DNA of 64,000 nt from Poriferisodalis sp965208925 (GTDB lineage: Bacteria; Actinomycetota; Acidimicrobiia; Acidimicrobiales; Poriferisodalaceae): assembly GCF_965208925.1 (NCBI RefSeq), contig NZ_OZ242364.1:2728001-2792000 (forward strand). The letters are read 5' to 3'. This document shows positions 42,700-51,262 of the stretch, piece by piece. Position 1 is the stretch's first letter, and each line of letters starts with the position of its first letter. Under the pieces are notes generated by a model, which was not told the DNA's origin, did not search any database, and saw only the letters and a list, made by a program, of their open reading frames with translations. A program made the position numbers and the translations under genes.

Positions 42700-44151
42700 A
42701 TGGCTGCCGCCGTCGACTCCGATCCATGGTCGCTGGAGACGGCATCAACGACGCCGCTGTGGATCGACCGGCTGGAACCGCCCATCGCGCCGCGGCCCGC
42801 AGTCGAGGGCGACCTCGACGTCGATGTCGCCATCGTCGGCGGCGGGTTCAGCGGCCTGTGGACCGCGTACTACCTGCGCCGGCTCGAGCCGTCGCTGCGT
42901 GTGGCCGTGCTGGAGCGCCACTACTGCGGTTTCGGAGCCTCGGGACGCAACGGTGGCTGGGCAGTAGGGGAGCTGGCGGGTTCCTTCGATGACTACGCGC
43001 GGCGCGCCAGTCCGACCGAGTCGCTCCGTTTGGTGCGAGCCGTCTTCGACGCGGTGGACGAGATCGGGCGCGTCACCCAAGCCGAGGGGATCGATTGCGA
43101 TTACGCCAGGGGCGGCACGATCCGGGTGGCGCGTACTGCTCCGCAGGCCGAACGGCAGGCTGCCGAGATCGCCGAAGCCCGCCAGATCGGGTTGACCGAG
43201 GACGAGCTGCGCCTGCTCGACGCGGAGGAGGCCCGCGATCAGCTCAACGCCACTGAGGTACGCAGCGGCTTGTTGCTGGGGCCATCCGCAGTGGTTGATC
43301 CGGCGAAGCTCGTGACGGGGCTCGCCTGCGCGGTCAAAGCCTCCGGTGTGGAGGTCTACGAGCAGACTCGTGCCACGGCCATCGAGGGCGGCGCCGTGCA
43401 GATCGGCACAGCGGGTGCTCGCGGCTCGCCGATGAGCCGTCGCCGCTGCGAGGTCCGGGCACCTGTGATCGTGCGCGCCACTGAGGCCTATACCCGGGAT
43501 CTGCGCGGGCTGCGGCGGGACATCCTGCCGGTGTACTCGCGCATGATTGCCACCGAGCCGCTGCCCGATGCAGCATTCGACGAGATCGGCTTGGCCAATC
43601 GTCCGAGCTTCGCCGACGACCGCCGCATGGTCACCTACGGCCAGCGCACCGCCGACAACCGGATCGCGTTCGGCGCAACGGGAGTGCCCTACAGCTTCGG
43701 TTCGCGCATCGTGCCGTCAACCGAGTCCCACATGGGGATGCATCGCCGAATCTGGCGTGTGCTCACCGACATGCTCCCGCAGGTCGCCGATGCCCGCATC
43801 ACTCACCGCTGGGGCGGCGTGCTCGGCATCCCGCGCAACTGGCTGCCCGGTGTCCGCTTCGACCCGCGGACGGGCGAGGGCGTGCTGGGCGGCTACGTGG
43901 GGGAGGGCGTTGCGGCGTCCAATCTGGCGGGGCGCACGATGGCCGAGCTGATCTGCGAGCGAGCTACTGAGCGCACGAGCTTGCCGTGGGTGGGCGTCAG
44001 CTCCCGGCAGTGGGAGCCCGAGCCGCTGCGCTGGCTGGGGGTGCGTGCCAGCCGCGCGCTGCTCGGCGTGGCCGACCACCGAGAGCTGCGGACGAATCGT
44101 CGCGAGCGGGTGGCCTCAGGGATCGCGAAGCTCCTGCGCGGCGGCCACTGA
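42700..44151 (+). CDS. FAD-dependent amine oxidoreductase (DadA/PuuB-like)
   Basis: 483 residues, DAO fold. The dinucleotide motif is 'VDVAIVGGGFSGLWTAYYLR', followed by 'FGASGRNGGWAVGEL', a block seen in gamma-glutamylputrescine oxidase and related amine oxidases. The C-terminal FAD-contact block is 'VLGGYVGEGVAASNLAGRTM'. The product may oxidise a polyamine or its acetyl or glutamyl derivative, coupling to the divergent acetyltransferase and pot genes. ATG 42700 is chosen; a start 14 codons earlier is possible. Monocistronic. Confidence 0.86.
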   Translation: MAAAVDSDPWSLETASTTPLWIDRLEPPIAPRPAVEGDLDVDVAIVGGGFSGLWTAYYLRRLEPSLRVAVLERHYCGFGASGRNGGWAVGELAGSFDDYARRASPTESLRLVRAVFDAVDEIGRVTQAEGIDCDYARGGTIRVARTAPQAERQAAEIAEARQIGLTEDELRLLDAEEARDQLNATEVRSGLLLGPSAVVDPAKLVTGLACAVKASGVEVYEQTRATAIEGGAVQIGTAGARGSPMSRRRCEVRAPVIVRATEAYTRDLRGLRRDILPVYSRMIATEPLPDAAFDEIGLANRPSFADDRRMVTYGQRTADNRIAFGATGVPYSFGSRIVPSTESHMGMHRRIWRVLTDMLPQVADARITHRWGGVLGIPRNWLPGVRFDPRTGEGVLGGYVGEGVAASNLAGRTMAELICERATERTSLPWVGVSSRQWEPEPLRWLGVRASRALLGVADHRELRTNRRERVASGIAKLLRGGH

Positions 44152-44261
44152 GCGGCCTCAGCGAGCCGTCCCGCCTCTGCCTGCTGCGTCACGGCTCAAT
44201 CTGCCGACGCAGCGCTCGCGAGCCCATAGCCGTGGCGGCCATGGCGAAGACTGGCGGCGCG

Positions 44262-45188
44262 TCAGTCGCAGTCGAGGCGGTAGGCGCCCTGGTGGGGGAC
44301 CATGATGCCGGCGGTGGGTCCCCCGAAGTGGGTGCCGATTACCAACGTCTCACCGTCGGCCCAGTCGCCGAAGGCCTCGTGGCGGGTGCGGCGGGCCTCG
44401 TCGGGGTCGGTGTCGAACATCGAGCTGAGATCGGGGTCCGCGAGCTGCATCGGGGTGTGCGCCATGTCGCCGGTGATGATTGCCCGCTTGCCGCCGTCTT
44501 GGATCACCACGGACAGGTGGCCCGGTGTGTGGCCCGGTGTCGACTGGAACGAGACCTCCGAGCAAATGCTGTCGACTGCCTCGACCATGTTGGCTCGGTC
44601 CGCGGCGGCGATGGGCGCAACGGAGTCCTCGAACACCGCATCGCCGAACAGGTCCTCATGGTTGGCCCAGTAGTCGTATTCGGGAGCGCAGAACAGGTAC
44701 TCCGCGTTGGGGAATGTGGGCACCCATTCGCCGTCTGCGCTCAAGCAGGTGTTCCAGCCCACGTGGTCGACGTGGAGGTGGGTGCACACCACGTGAGTGA
44801 TGGCCTCGGGCGGGAAGCCCGCTGCGGTCATGTCGTCGAGGAACGGGCCCTGCTGCTCATGCCAGAGGGGGTTGGAACGCTGCTTGTCGTTGCCGACGCA
44901 GGTGTCCACCGCGATGCGGTGCTCTCCGGCAGAGATCACGCAGGTGTGGATGCGCTGCAGCAGGTAGCCGTCGTCGCTGACGAAATGCGGTCGCAGCCAG
45001 GGCGCGGCCTCTGCGCGGGCCAGCACCCCGCCCTTGCTCACCCCGTCATAGAGGAACCGTGGCGATGTGGGCGTGGCGGTTTCCGAGATCGACGTGATGG
45101 TGACCTCGCCGATCTGCCAGCGCTGCGGCTCGGCATGCTCGCTGCCGGCGTCTGCCTGGCCGGCTTCGCTCTCAGCGCCGGCGTTCAC
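44262..45188 (-). CDS. Metallo-beta-lactamase-fold hydrolase
   Basis: 308 residues. The zinc motif HxHxDH is 'VVCTHLHVDHVGWN'; further ligands are in 'STPGHTPGHLSVVI' and 'AIITGDMAHTP' with a final 'VIGTHFGGP'. This is the lactonase/hydrolase type of the MBL fold; the substrate is unknown. The gene starts with GTG overlapping the previous stop (GTGA at 45185-45188). It is the last gene of an operon with a TIGR03086 protein and a VOC-family protein. The Ala-rich first 20 residues are not a signal peptide. Confidence 0.88.
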   Translation of the reverse strand: MNAGAESEAGQADAGSEHAEPQRWQIGEVTITSISETATPTSPRFLYDGVSKGGVLARAEAAPWLRPHFVSDDGYLLQRIHTCVISAGEHRIAVDTCVGNDKQRSNPLWHEQQGPFLDDMTAAGFPPEAITHVVCTHLHVDHVGWNTCLSADGEWVPTFPNAEYLFCAPEYDYWANHEDLFGDAVFEDSVAPIAAADRANMVEAVDSICSEVSFQSTPGHTPGHLSVVIQDGGKRAIITGDMAHTPMQLADPDLSSMFDTDPDEARRTRHEAFGDWADGETLVIGTHFGGPTAGIMVPHQGAYRLDCD

Positions 45189-45736
45189 GGCTGGCGCCCG
45201 ACGTAGCCGAGGTAGCGGTGCGACATCGGGGCATCGTCGGGCACATCGATCGCGTCGGTGATCAATCGCCACTTCCGGGGAATGTCGCCCAGTGCTTGCA
45301 CCCGTGCGAGGGTGGCCTCGCACAGGTCGTCAGGCAGGTCGATGGGGTTGCCGGTGGACTGGGCCAGGTCCCATGCATGGGTCAGCGGATCCCACTGCAC
45401 CATGCCAACGAAGTTCTCGAAGCTCATCGGTCCGAACCAGTACTTGTCTTCGGCGGACAGGTCGGCCCCGTCTATTGCGTCGAGCACGCCGTCGCGGGTG
45501 GCTTGCCACTGGGCCGCCGGATCGCCGGCGTCGTCGGCCATTTGGGGCATGCTCACCTCGCCGGTACGGGCGATGCCGGCGAGCGCATCGAGTACACCGC
45601 ACTGGTGGCGCAGCAGTTCGGTTGCGTTCCAGTCGGCGCACGGGGTGTCGTTGCCCCAGGCGTCGTCGGGCACGCTTGCCACCACCGAGTCGAAGAGCGC
45701 GACGGAGCGCTTGAACTGGTCAACGATCTCGCTCAT
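45185..45736 (-). CDS. TIGR03086-type (DinB/maleylpyruvate-isomerase-like) protein
   Basis: 183 residues, four-helix DinB-like fold common in actinobacteria. 'DQFKRSVALFDSVVASVPDD' begins the first helix; 'PCADWNATELLRHQCGVLDA' carries the conserved His, and 'FVGMVQWDPLTHAWDLAQST' carries the second metal His. Such proteins bind a divalent metal and some use mycothiol. ATG 45736 has the SD AGGGAGG. It overlaps the MBL gene downstream. Function in the operon is not known. Confidence 0.82.
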   Translation of the reverse strand: MSEIVDQFKRSVALFDSVVASVPDDAWGNDTPCADWNATELLRHQCGVLDALAGIARTGEVSMPQMADDAGDPAAQWQATRDGVLDAIDGADLSAEDKYWFGPMSFENFVGMVQWDPLTHAWDLAQSTGNPIDLPDDLCEATLARVQALGDIPRKWRLITDAIDVPDDAPMSHRYLGYVGRQP

Positions 45737-45837
45737 CGGCAAGAACCTCCCTGTGTGGTCGCGCCCTCCCGCTTGAGGCAGGGCGGCGATCTGCGGCGGA
45801 TGCCGATGGTAGGCCGACTCGCGCCGGCGAGGCGGGG

Positions 45838-46623
45838 TCAGCCCGCGTCGACGAGGTTGACCCGCAGGCCGGCCAGCGCCACCTGGCTGTCGTTCACGTA
45901 GCAGTCCCGCGTGCGGGCCGCGGCGAGCACCGCCTCACGATCCACGGTCGCGACATCGATGCCGCCGAGGCCCTCGCCGCGCCCGTCGGCTTCAGGCACA
46001 AAGCGCAGCGTCGCGTTGTCGAGCTGGATCGTGGGGTGGCCGTCGCTGTCGGTGCCCAGGTCGATCTGCGCGATCTGGCTCCAGCGCTCGGCCAGCCGCT
46101 GCGGATCGGGGCTCTGCAACTCGGCCGCGGCGATGCTGCTCACCCGGTCGGTGCAGACGTACGGCTCCCAGTTGGAGCCCGCAGGCGTCCAGGAGCCCCC
46201 GACCTCGTCGCCTGTCGGCCCGGTCATCTGGTCCATCTCGAAGAATGCGCCGCCGGTGTCGGCCGGGTGCAGCTGCATGCCGACGTGGCCTTCATCGGGG
46301 AAGTTCATCTCGAATGCGATCCGGATGCCCAGCTCGTCGACATGGGCGCGGCGTGCAGCAACGTCGCTGACCTGGGTGATGACCATGTAGCCGGTGTCCC
46401 CGCCGCGCCGCTGCTGATACCGGCCGGCGGCTGTGTCTTGCTGGATTGGCGTGACGCACTCGAGAAACTGAGTGCCCACCGGCCACAGCACGTTCTTGAG
46501 GCCGAAGATGCCGACACCGGGATCGGTAAAGCACGGCTCGACGCCCAGAACGCTCTGAATGTCCGCCGAGGTCTGGGCCAAGTCGGCAGTAGTCACGGCA
46601 ATCTGACGAAGACGAATCCACAT
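45838..46623 (-). CDS. VOC (glyoxalase-like) superfamily protein, two modules
   Basis: 261 residues, about twice a single VOC module pair. The N-terminal strand-helix unit 'IRLRQIAVTTADLAQTSADI' and the block 'IRIAFEMNFPDEGHVGMQLH' then 'AFFEMDQMTG' mark the first domain; 'AAELQSPDPQRLAERWSQIA' starts the second. The His and Glu metal ligands are plausible (His in 'GMQLHPAD', Glu in 'FFEMD'). It might be a dioxygenase, isomerase or binding protein; I cannot tell. First gene of the three-gene minus-strand operon. Confidence 0.75.
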   Translation of the reverse strand: MWIRLRQIAVTTADLAQTSADIQSVLGVEPCFTDPGVGIFGLKNVLWPVGTQFLECVTPIQQDTAAGRYQQRRGGDTGYMVITQVSDVAARRAHVDELGIRIAFEMNFPDEGHVGMQLHPADTGGAFFEMDQMTGPTGDEVGGSWTPAGSNWEPYVCTDRVSSIAAAELQSPDPQRLAERWSQIAQIDLGTDSDGHPTIQLDNATLRFVPEADGRGEGLGGIDVATVDREAVLAAARTRDCYVNDSQVALAGLRVNLVDAG

Positions 46624-46947
46624 GCGCGTCACCCTAGGACGCTGTGCCGCACCGCCGCAGCGTGTTCGCCGCCATGACTCGGGGCTACGTCTCAGACGCC
46701 TTCCGTGGACGTCTGCCTTCGGAGCGGACAGCCCGCGATGGGTCCGCCTGATCGGCCTCAATCTGTGACACCAACTCGGGGTTCCTCAACAGCGCAGCCT
46801 CGTGTGCCGAGATCACAACAGTACGCGGGCCCTCATTGGTCCCGTCATCCACGCACGAGGGATTGCCATGGCTCCTGGCGTGGAGAAATCTGCACACCGT
46901 GCACTGGGCCGGCTGCCGTGTCGCACCCTCGCAGTAGCTTCGCCGTC
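46624..46947. other. Intergenic region between the VOC operon and mcrB
   Basis: 324 bp divergent interval. No certain gene is present. On the minus strand, about 46688-46830, the translation contains 'VVISAHEAALLRNPELVSQI', which resembles the C-terminal part of Phd/YefM antitoxins; the usual DNA-binding N-terminus is absent. It could be an antitoxin remnant. The mcrB promoter should lie at the right end, but no clear element is visible. Confidence 0.4.
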
Positions 46948-49710
46948 ATGGACAAAGAGCAGTACTGGGCGCAGCGTCTTGAAGAGTTCCTCGACTACGT
47001 GAGGAGCACCACGAGCGCAACGGACCCGACCAATGCTGTTGCGAATCTCCGAACCGTCGTGAGCCGCTGGATCGGTCACGCGCTCGAGCGGCAGGCACAT
47101 CCTGGTGAACGAAACGAGGAACTCCTGAGTGAGTGGGTCACGAACGTACTGGTTCTCGATGTCAGACCTCAGGGGGATTATCGCTCTCGTGTCGGGCGGT
47201 GGTGGAATTGGATTCAAAACCAGCCGATATCAGTAGAGGCTGATGTCGTGGACCAAGACCCGTCGGAGCGGCTCGCCCGACTTGTCGCCGAGTTCCGCAG
47301 ACACGGCAACGACTCGGCGATCGCCGTAGCAGATGGCGTAGCCACAGAAGGTGGGAGTGTCGGCGGCTACTCCTTGGCTGACCAGGACGTACATCTGCGA
47401 GCACGCGAGCGCTTCGAAGAGATATTGCGTCGGCTGCCGACGATGCCGCATCCTGAGCGGCAGCAGATCAAGGAGGTCTGGCGTCCGAAGGGGCAAGGCA
47501 GCTACGGCGGCGTTGGCCAGATCGTTCAGCTCGGCTCGTTCATTGACCGAGCGAGCGAGGCGGAGTGGGAGAGACTAAGCGGGCAACTGGTTGCGCTTTG
47601 CTTCGGAGAGGATGACCTTGCCGACCGGTTGCAAACAGCCTTCGACGAAATCTATGGCCTGGGGTGGGCCAGCGCGACCCGCGTAGTAGCTGTCATTGAT
47701 CCACAACGAGTAATCCCCAACTACTCGTTGGATCACGCAGGGCGCTGGGCGGGCAAGCTCGTCTGTTTGCAACTGCTCATAGACGAGGGGCTGCTTGATT
47801 CCGAAACGCGGCACCGTGCAGAGACCGTGCTGCGGGAGCACCCGCGCAGCAAGCCGTCGGGCCGGGCGGTCGTCGAGTCGAACGATCTGCTGCTGGAGAT
47901 TCTCCGTCCGCACTTCACCGACGGCGATTCTGTGGACACATGGGGCATGCGGACGTTTCTGTACTGGCTCAGCGAGCGCGTCATGGAGCGCCAGGAAATG
48001 GACGGCCGTGTCGGGGGTAGTGACGGCAAGAAACTCGACTTGTCCACGCTTGTGGCTGAGTTCCGGGCCAGCGGCTACCCCAGCGATGACGATCACCAGC
48101 ATGAGTTAGCGCGAGTCGAGTTTGAGCAGATTCTGAGGTCATTGCCAGAGATCACTCATGAAGATCGCGAGGCGGTCAAGGCGGTGTGGAATCCGGCTGA
48201 GTTTGATTACGGCAGCGTGGGGTACGCAGGCGCGGGGGCCAACAAGCTCGTCAACAAGGCGTCGGCGCAGGACTGGCTGCAGATTCGCGATGAGTTGGCC
48301 GAGGTGTGTTTCGGCGGTGATGACGAGGTCACACGACTTGATCGAGCCGCCGCGTCTGGAGTCCTGAGTGGCGTGCGGTATGTGGTCGGGACGCGTCTGC
48401 TCGCAATTTGTCGGCCGCACGACGTCATCCCGATCTACCTATTGCGCAAGAGCCGCAAGTACCCGGGCGTCATCGACATGATCGAGGTTCTCGACCGGCT
48501 GGACCTCATCGGCGATGACCTTCGACTGGTAGCTCGAGAGCTGCTCTCGCTCTCGGGTGCGGAGCTGAATTCGGGAACAGTGGTAATGCAGGCCAACGAC
48601 CTACTGCTCGAAACGCTGCGCCCATACTTTGCTGACGACGGTGATGTCGACACATGGGGAATGTCGAAGTTCCTCTACTGGCTCATGGAGCGGCACCCGA
48701 GCGACGAAGAGGCGGACGAACCATGGATCGACGACGGTGACCTAGCGGCGCTGGCGACGGATCTGCTGTGCGATGTGGGATTCGTCAAAGACATCGTGGC
48801 GCTCTTGGAGGACAAGGGGCAGGTGATCCTCTATGGCCCGCCTGGGACGGGCAAGACCTTCTTCGCCCATGAACTCGCGTGGGAACTGACGAGATACGAC
48901 GATGCCGACGAGCATCCGGGGTACTCGCTGGTGCAGTTTCACCCGGCGTATTCGTATGAGGATTTCTTTGAGGGGTTCCGGCCCCAGGTTGATGACAACG
49001 GGCTGATGACTTACGAGCTGACGCCGGGACCGCTGGTTCGCCTCGCAAGGCGTGCGCAGGAACATCCCGACGAGCTGCATGTCATGGTCATCGACGAGAT
49101 CAACCGGGCGAACCTTCCCAGAGTGCTGGGTGAACTGCTGTATCTGCTGGAGTATCGCAACGAGGCGATCCAGACCCAGTACCGACCGGATGAGGATTTC
49201 TTGCTTCCCGAGAACCTGTGGTTTATCGGCACGATGAACACGGCCGACCGGTCGATTGCGCTCATAGACGCGGCGATGCGCCGGCGGTTCCACTTCGTGC
49301 CGTTCTTCCCAGATCGTGAGCCGACGGCGGGACTGCTGCGGCGCTGGTGTGAACAGAACGAGCAGGGACAGATATGGATCGCTGACTTGCTCGATGGCGT
49401 CAACGAGCGACTCCGCAGTGATCTCGGAGGTGACCACATGCTCATTGGGCCGAGCCACTTCATGAAGAGCAACCTGGACAAGGATGGTGTGCGGCGAATC
49501 TGGGAGTACAACATCGAGCCGCTGATTGAGGACCAGTTCTTCGGTCGTCAGGAAGTCATCGATAGTTACCGGTTCCGCGAGGTTTGGAAGCGTCACGGGC
49601 CCGGAGCGACTGCGTCGGGTTCGGAGACGCGAACGCCGGACGGAGCCGGCGATGACGATGAACCCCAGTCCGCTGGCGATGAAGGCGCCGAGAGCTACGG
49701 CGACGACTAG
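46948..49710 (+). CDS. McrB-like AAA+ restriction GTPase with duplicated N-terminal domain
   Basis: 920 residues; E. coli McrB is about 460. The motor domain is C-terminal: Walker A 'LYGPPGTGKTFFAHELAW' (628-645), Walker B 'HVMVIDEINRANLPRVLGEL' (711-730), the McrB-specific 'MNTADRSIALIDAAMRRRF' (763-781), which also includes the sensor arginines. The N-terminal part holds two copies of one domain (about 105-345 and 363-582): 'LVAEFRRHG' / 'LVAEFRASG', 'FEEILRRLP' / 'FEQILRSLP', 'VALCFGEDD' / 'AEVCFGGDD', 'SNDLLLEILRPHF' / 'ANDLLLETLRPYF' and 'DTWGMRTFLYWLSER' / 'DTWGMSKFLYWLMER'. In McrB proteins this position holds the modified-base reader. The ATG at 46948 is the first with family-like sequence; its SD is weak. 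mcrC follows with no gap. Confidence 0.88.
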   Translation: MDKEQYWAQRLEEFLDYVRSTTSATDPTNAVANLRTVVSRWIGHALERQAHPGERNEELLSEWVTNVLVLDVRPQGDYRSRVGRWWNWIQNQPISVEADVVDQDPSERLARLVAEFRRHGNDSAIAVADGVATEGGSVGGYSLADQDVHLRARERFEEILRRLPTMPHPERQQIKEVWRPKGQGSYGGVGQIVQLGSFIDRASEAEWERLSGQLVALCFGEDDLADRLQTAFDEIYGLGWASATRVVAVIDPQRVIPNYSLDHAGRWAGKLVCLQLLIDEGLLDSETRHRAETVLREHPRSKPSGRAVVESNDLLLEILRPHFTDGDSVDTWGMRTFLYWLSERVMERQEMDGRVGGSDGKKLDLSTLVAEFRASGYPSDDDHQHELARVEFEQILRSLPEITHEDREAVKAVWNPAEFDYGSVGYAGAGANKLVNKASAQDWLQIRDELAEVCFGGDDEVTRLDRAAASGVLSGVRYVVGTRLLAICRPHDVIPIYLLRKSRKYPGVIDMIEVLDRLDLIGDDLRLVARELLSLSGAELNSGTVVMQANDLLLETLRPYFADDGDVDTWGMSKFLYWLMERHPSDEEADEPWIDDGDLAALATDLLCDVGFVKDIVALLEDKGQVILYGPPGTGKTFFAHELAWELTRYDDADEHPGYSLVQFHPAYSYEDFFEGFRPQVDDNGLMTYELTPGPLVRLARRAQEHPDELHVMVIDEINRANLPRVLGELLYLLEYRNEAIQTQYRPDEDFLLPENLWFIGTMNTADRSIALIDAAMRRRFHFVPFFPDREPTAGLLRRWCEQNEQGQIWIADLLDGVNERLRSDLGGDHMLIGPSHFMKSNLDKDGVRRIWEYNIEPLIEDQFFGRQEVIDSYRFREVWKRHGPGATASGSETRTPDGAGDDDEPQSAGDEGAESYGDD

Positions 49711-51108
49711 ATGACATTCGTCGACACTGCGGTGAGGCCGGACGCCCCCGGGATGGATCGTGCCGCGGGCGAGGGCAGACGAATTGTGCTTCAGGAGTGG
49801 AGCACCAAGCGTCTGCGGCTGGGCGGCGAAGCTGCGCGCCGCCTTGGGGAGACACCGTGGGTGTCGGTGGAGACTGACCGGGAGAACGGCTGGTGGAAGG
49901 TGTCAACTCGGCAGTGGGTCGGGGGATTCACGCTGGGCGATCTACGCATCATCGTGCGGCCGAAGATCAAGCCCGAGAACCTGTTCTTCCTGCTGGAAGT
50001 GGGGCTGCCGTCCGAGGCGTGGCAGGCCGAGGCCATCGACTACGCGACCACCGATGAGCTGCTGCCAGCGTTGGTGTCGTTCTTCGCACGCACGGCGGAA
50101 ACCACGCTCGCGCGCGGACTCTTCCATCACTACCGGCACGAAGAGGACGACCTGCTCGCGCTGCGAGGCCGTATCGACTTCGTGCGGCAGTTCCGTCGGG
50201 GCGGGGTGCTGGTGCCGATGGCGTGCTCGTGGGACGACTTCACGGCAGACGTCGACGAGAACCGCTGCCTGACAGCCGCAGTTCGACTGGCGCTGCGTGT
50301 GCCCGAAGTGCCACATGACGACCGGCGGCGGCTTCGCCGGCTGCTCGCCGCTCTCGATGGTGTGGCCGAACCCACTGTGACGATGGCGTTGGACAGTCTT
50401 GATCGCATCCAATACAGCCGGCTGAACGAGCACTACCGACCGGCGCTGGCGCTAGCACGCCTGATCCTGGCCAACTGCACCCTGCAGGACCAGCACGGCG
50501 ACACCGCGGCATCAGCGTTCATGCTGGACATGAACCAGCTCTTCGAGGACTTCGTGACGGCCCGGCTCCAGCGAGCGCTGCGCGGGCGGTTGGATGTGCG
50601 ACCGCAGATACGGCCCTATCTCGATGACGAGCGCCAAGTCCAGATCAAGCCGGACCTCACCTTCCGTCACCGCGGCGAAACCGTCGGTGTCGCCGACCTC
50701 AAGTACAAGCTCGCGGAAGCCGATACGAGCATCACGGGCGCTGCCGGGCCGCTTGCACGGCACGGCGACTACTACCAACTGCTGGCCTACACCACGGCAC
50801 TCAAGCTGAGCGAAGGCACCCTCATCTATTGCGCCGATGTCGATCGCGACACATCCGCCGGACCTGGCGGTCCAGCTGGATCGGTTGGAGTCCCTCGGGG
50901 CGCAGACGATGCTCCGGGGCACGATGGCGATGTCACAGCTCTAGCTGGGTCAGCAATCACGGTTCGGCACGCGGGAACGAAACTCCACGCCGTCGCCATT
51001 GACCTTTCGGGCACCCCAAGCGACATTGAAGCTCAGATCGCCGCCCTTGCCGATCACCTGAAGAGATCGACGGAACGCACAGCCGCCTCTGAGCCTGCGT
51101 CGGGATAA
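49711..51108 (+). CDS. McrC-like endonuclease subunit
   Basis: 465 residues. The N-terminal beta-rich region 'IVLQEWSTKRLRLGGEAARR' and 'GDLRIIVRPKI' is McrC-like, and the middle 'ARGLFHHYRHEEDDLLALRG' with 'FVRQFRR' is the McrB-contact portion. The PD-(D/E)xK core is visible: 'QIKPDLTFRHRG' then 'VADLKYK' (about 311-334), with Asp and Lys in position. The C-terminal region carries a Gly/Asp-rich low-complexity stretch. It cuts DNA when activated by McrB. ATG immediately after the mcrB stop (TAGATG), so translation is coupled. Confidence 0.9.
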   Translation: MTFVDTAVRPDAPGMDRAAGEGRRIVLQEWSTKRLRLGGEAARRLGETPWVSVETDRENGWWKVSTRQWVGGFTLGDLRIIVRPKIKPENLFFLLEVGLPSEAWQAEAIDYATTDELLPALVSFFARTAETTLARGLFHHYRHEEDDLLALRGRIDFVRQFRRGGVLVPMACSWDDFTADVDENRCLTAAVRLALRVPEVPHDDRRRLRRLLAALDGVAEPTVTMALDSLDRIQYSRLNEHYRPALALARLILANCTLQDQHGDTAASAFMLDMNQLFEDFVTARLQRALRGRLDVRPQIRPYLDDERQVQIKPDLTFRHRGETVGVADLKYKLAEADTSITGAAGPLARHGDYYQLLAYTTALKLSEGTLIYCADVDRDTSAGPGGPAGSVGVPRGADDAPGHDGDVTALAGSAITVRHAGTKLHAVAIDLSGTPSDIEAQIAALADHLKRSTERTAASEPASG

Positions 51109-51262
51109 GCCGCTCGCCTGATCGGTCGTGCGAGCCAGCGGCGCCGGCACCGGAACCGCAGCTCAGCAGACCGGCGTCAATCCCGTGATGCACTGAGTCA
51201 CACCCAGGCGCGAACCAGTGCCACGGATCTTTGATGTCACACCCCTTTCGTACGGTTGTTCT

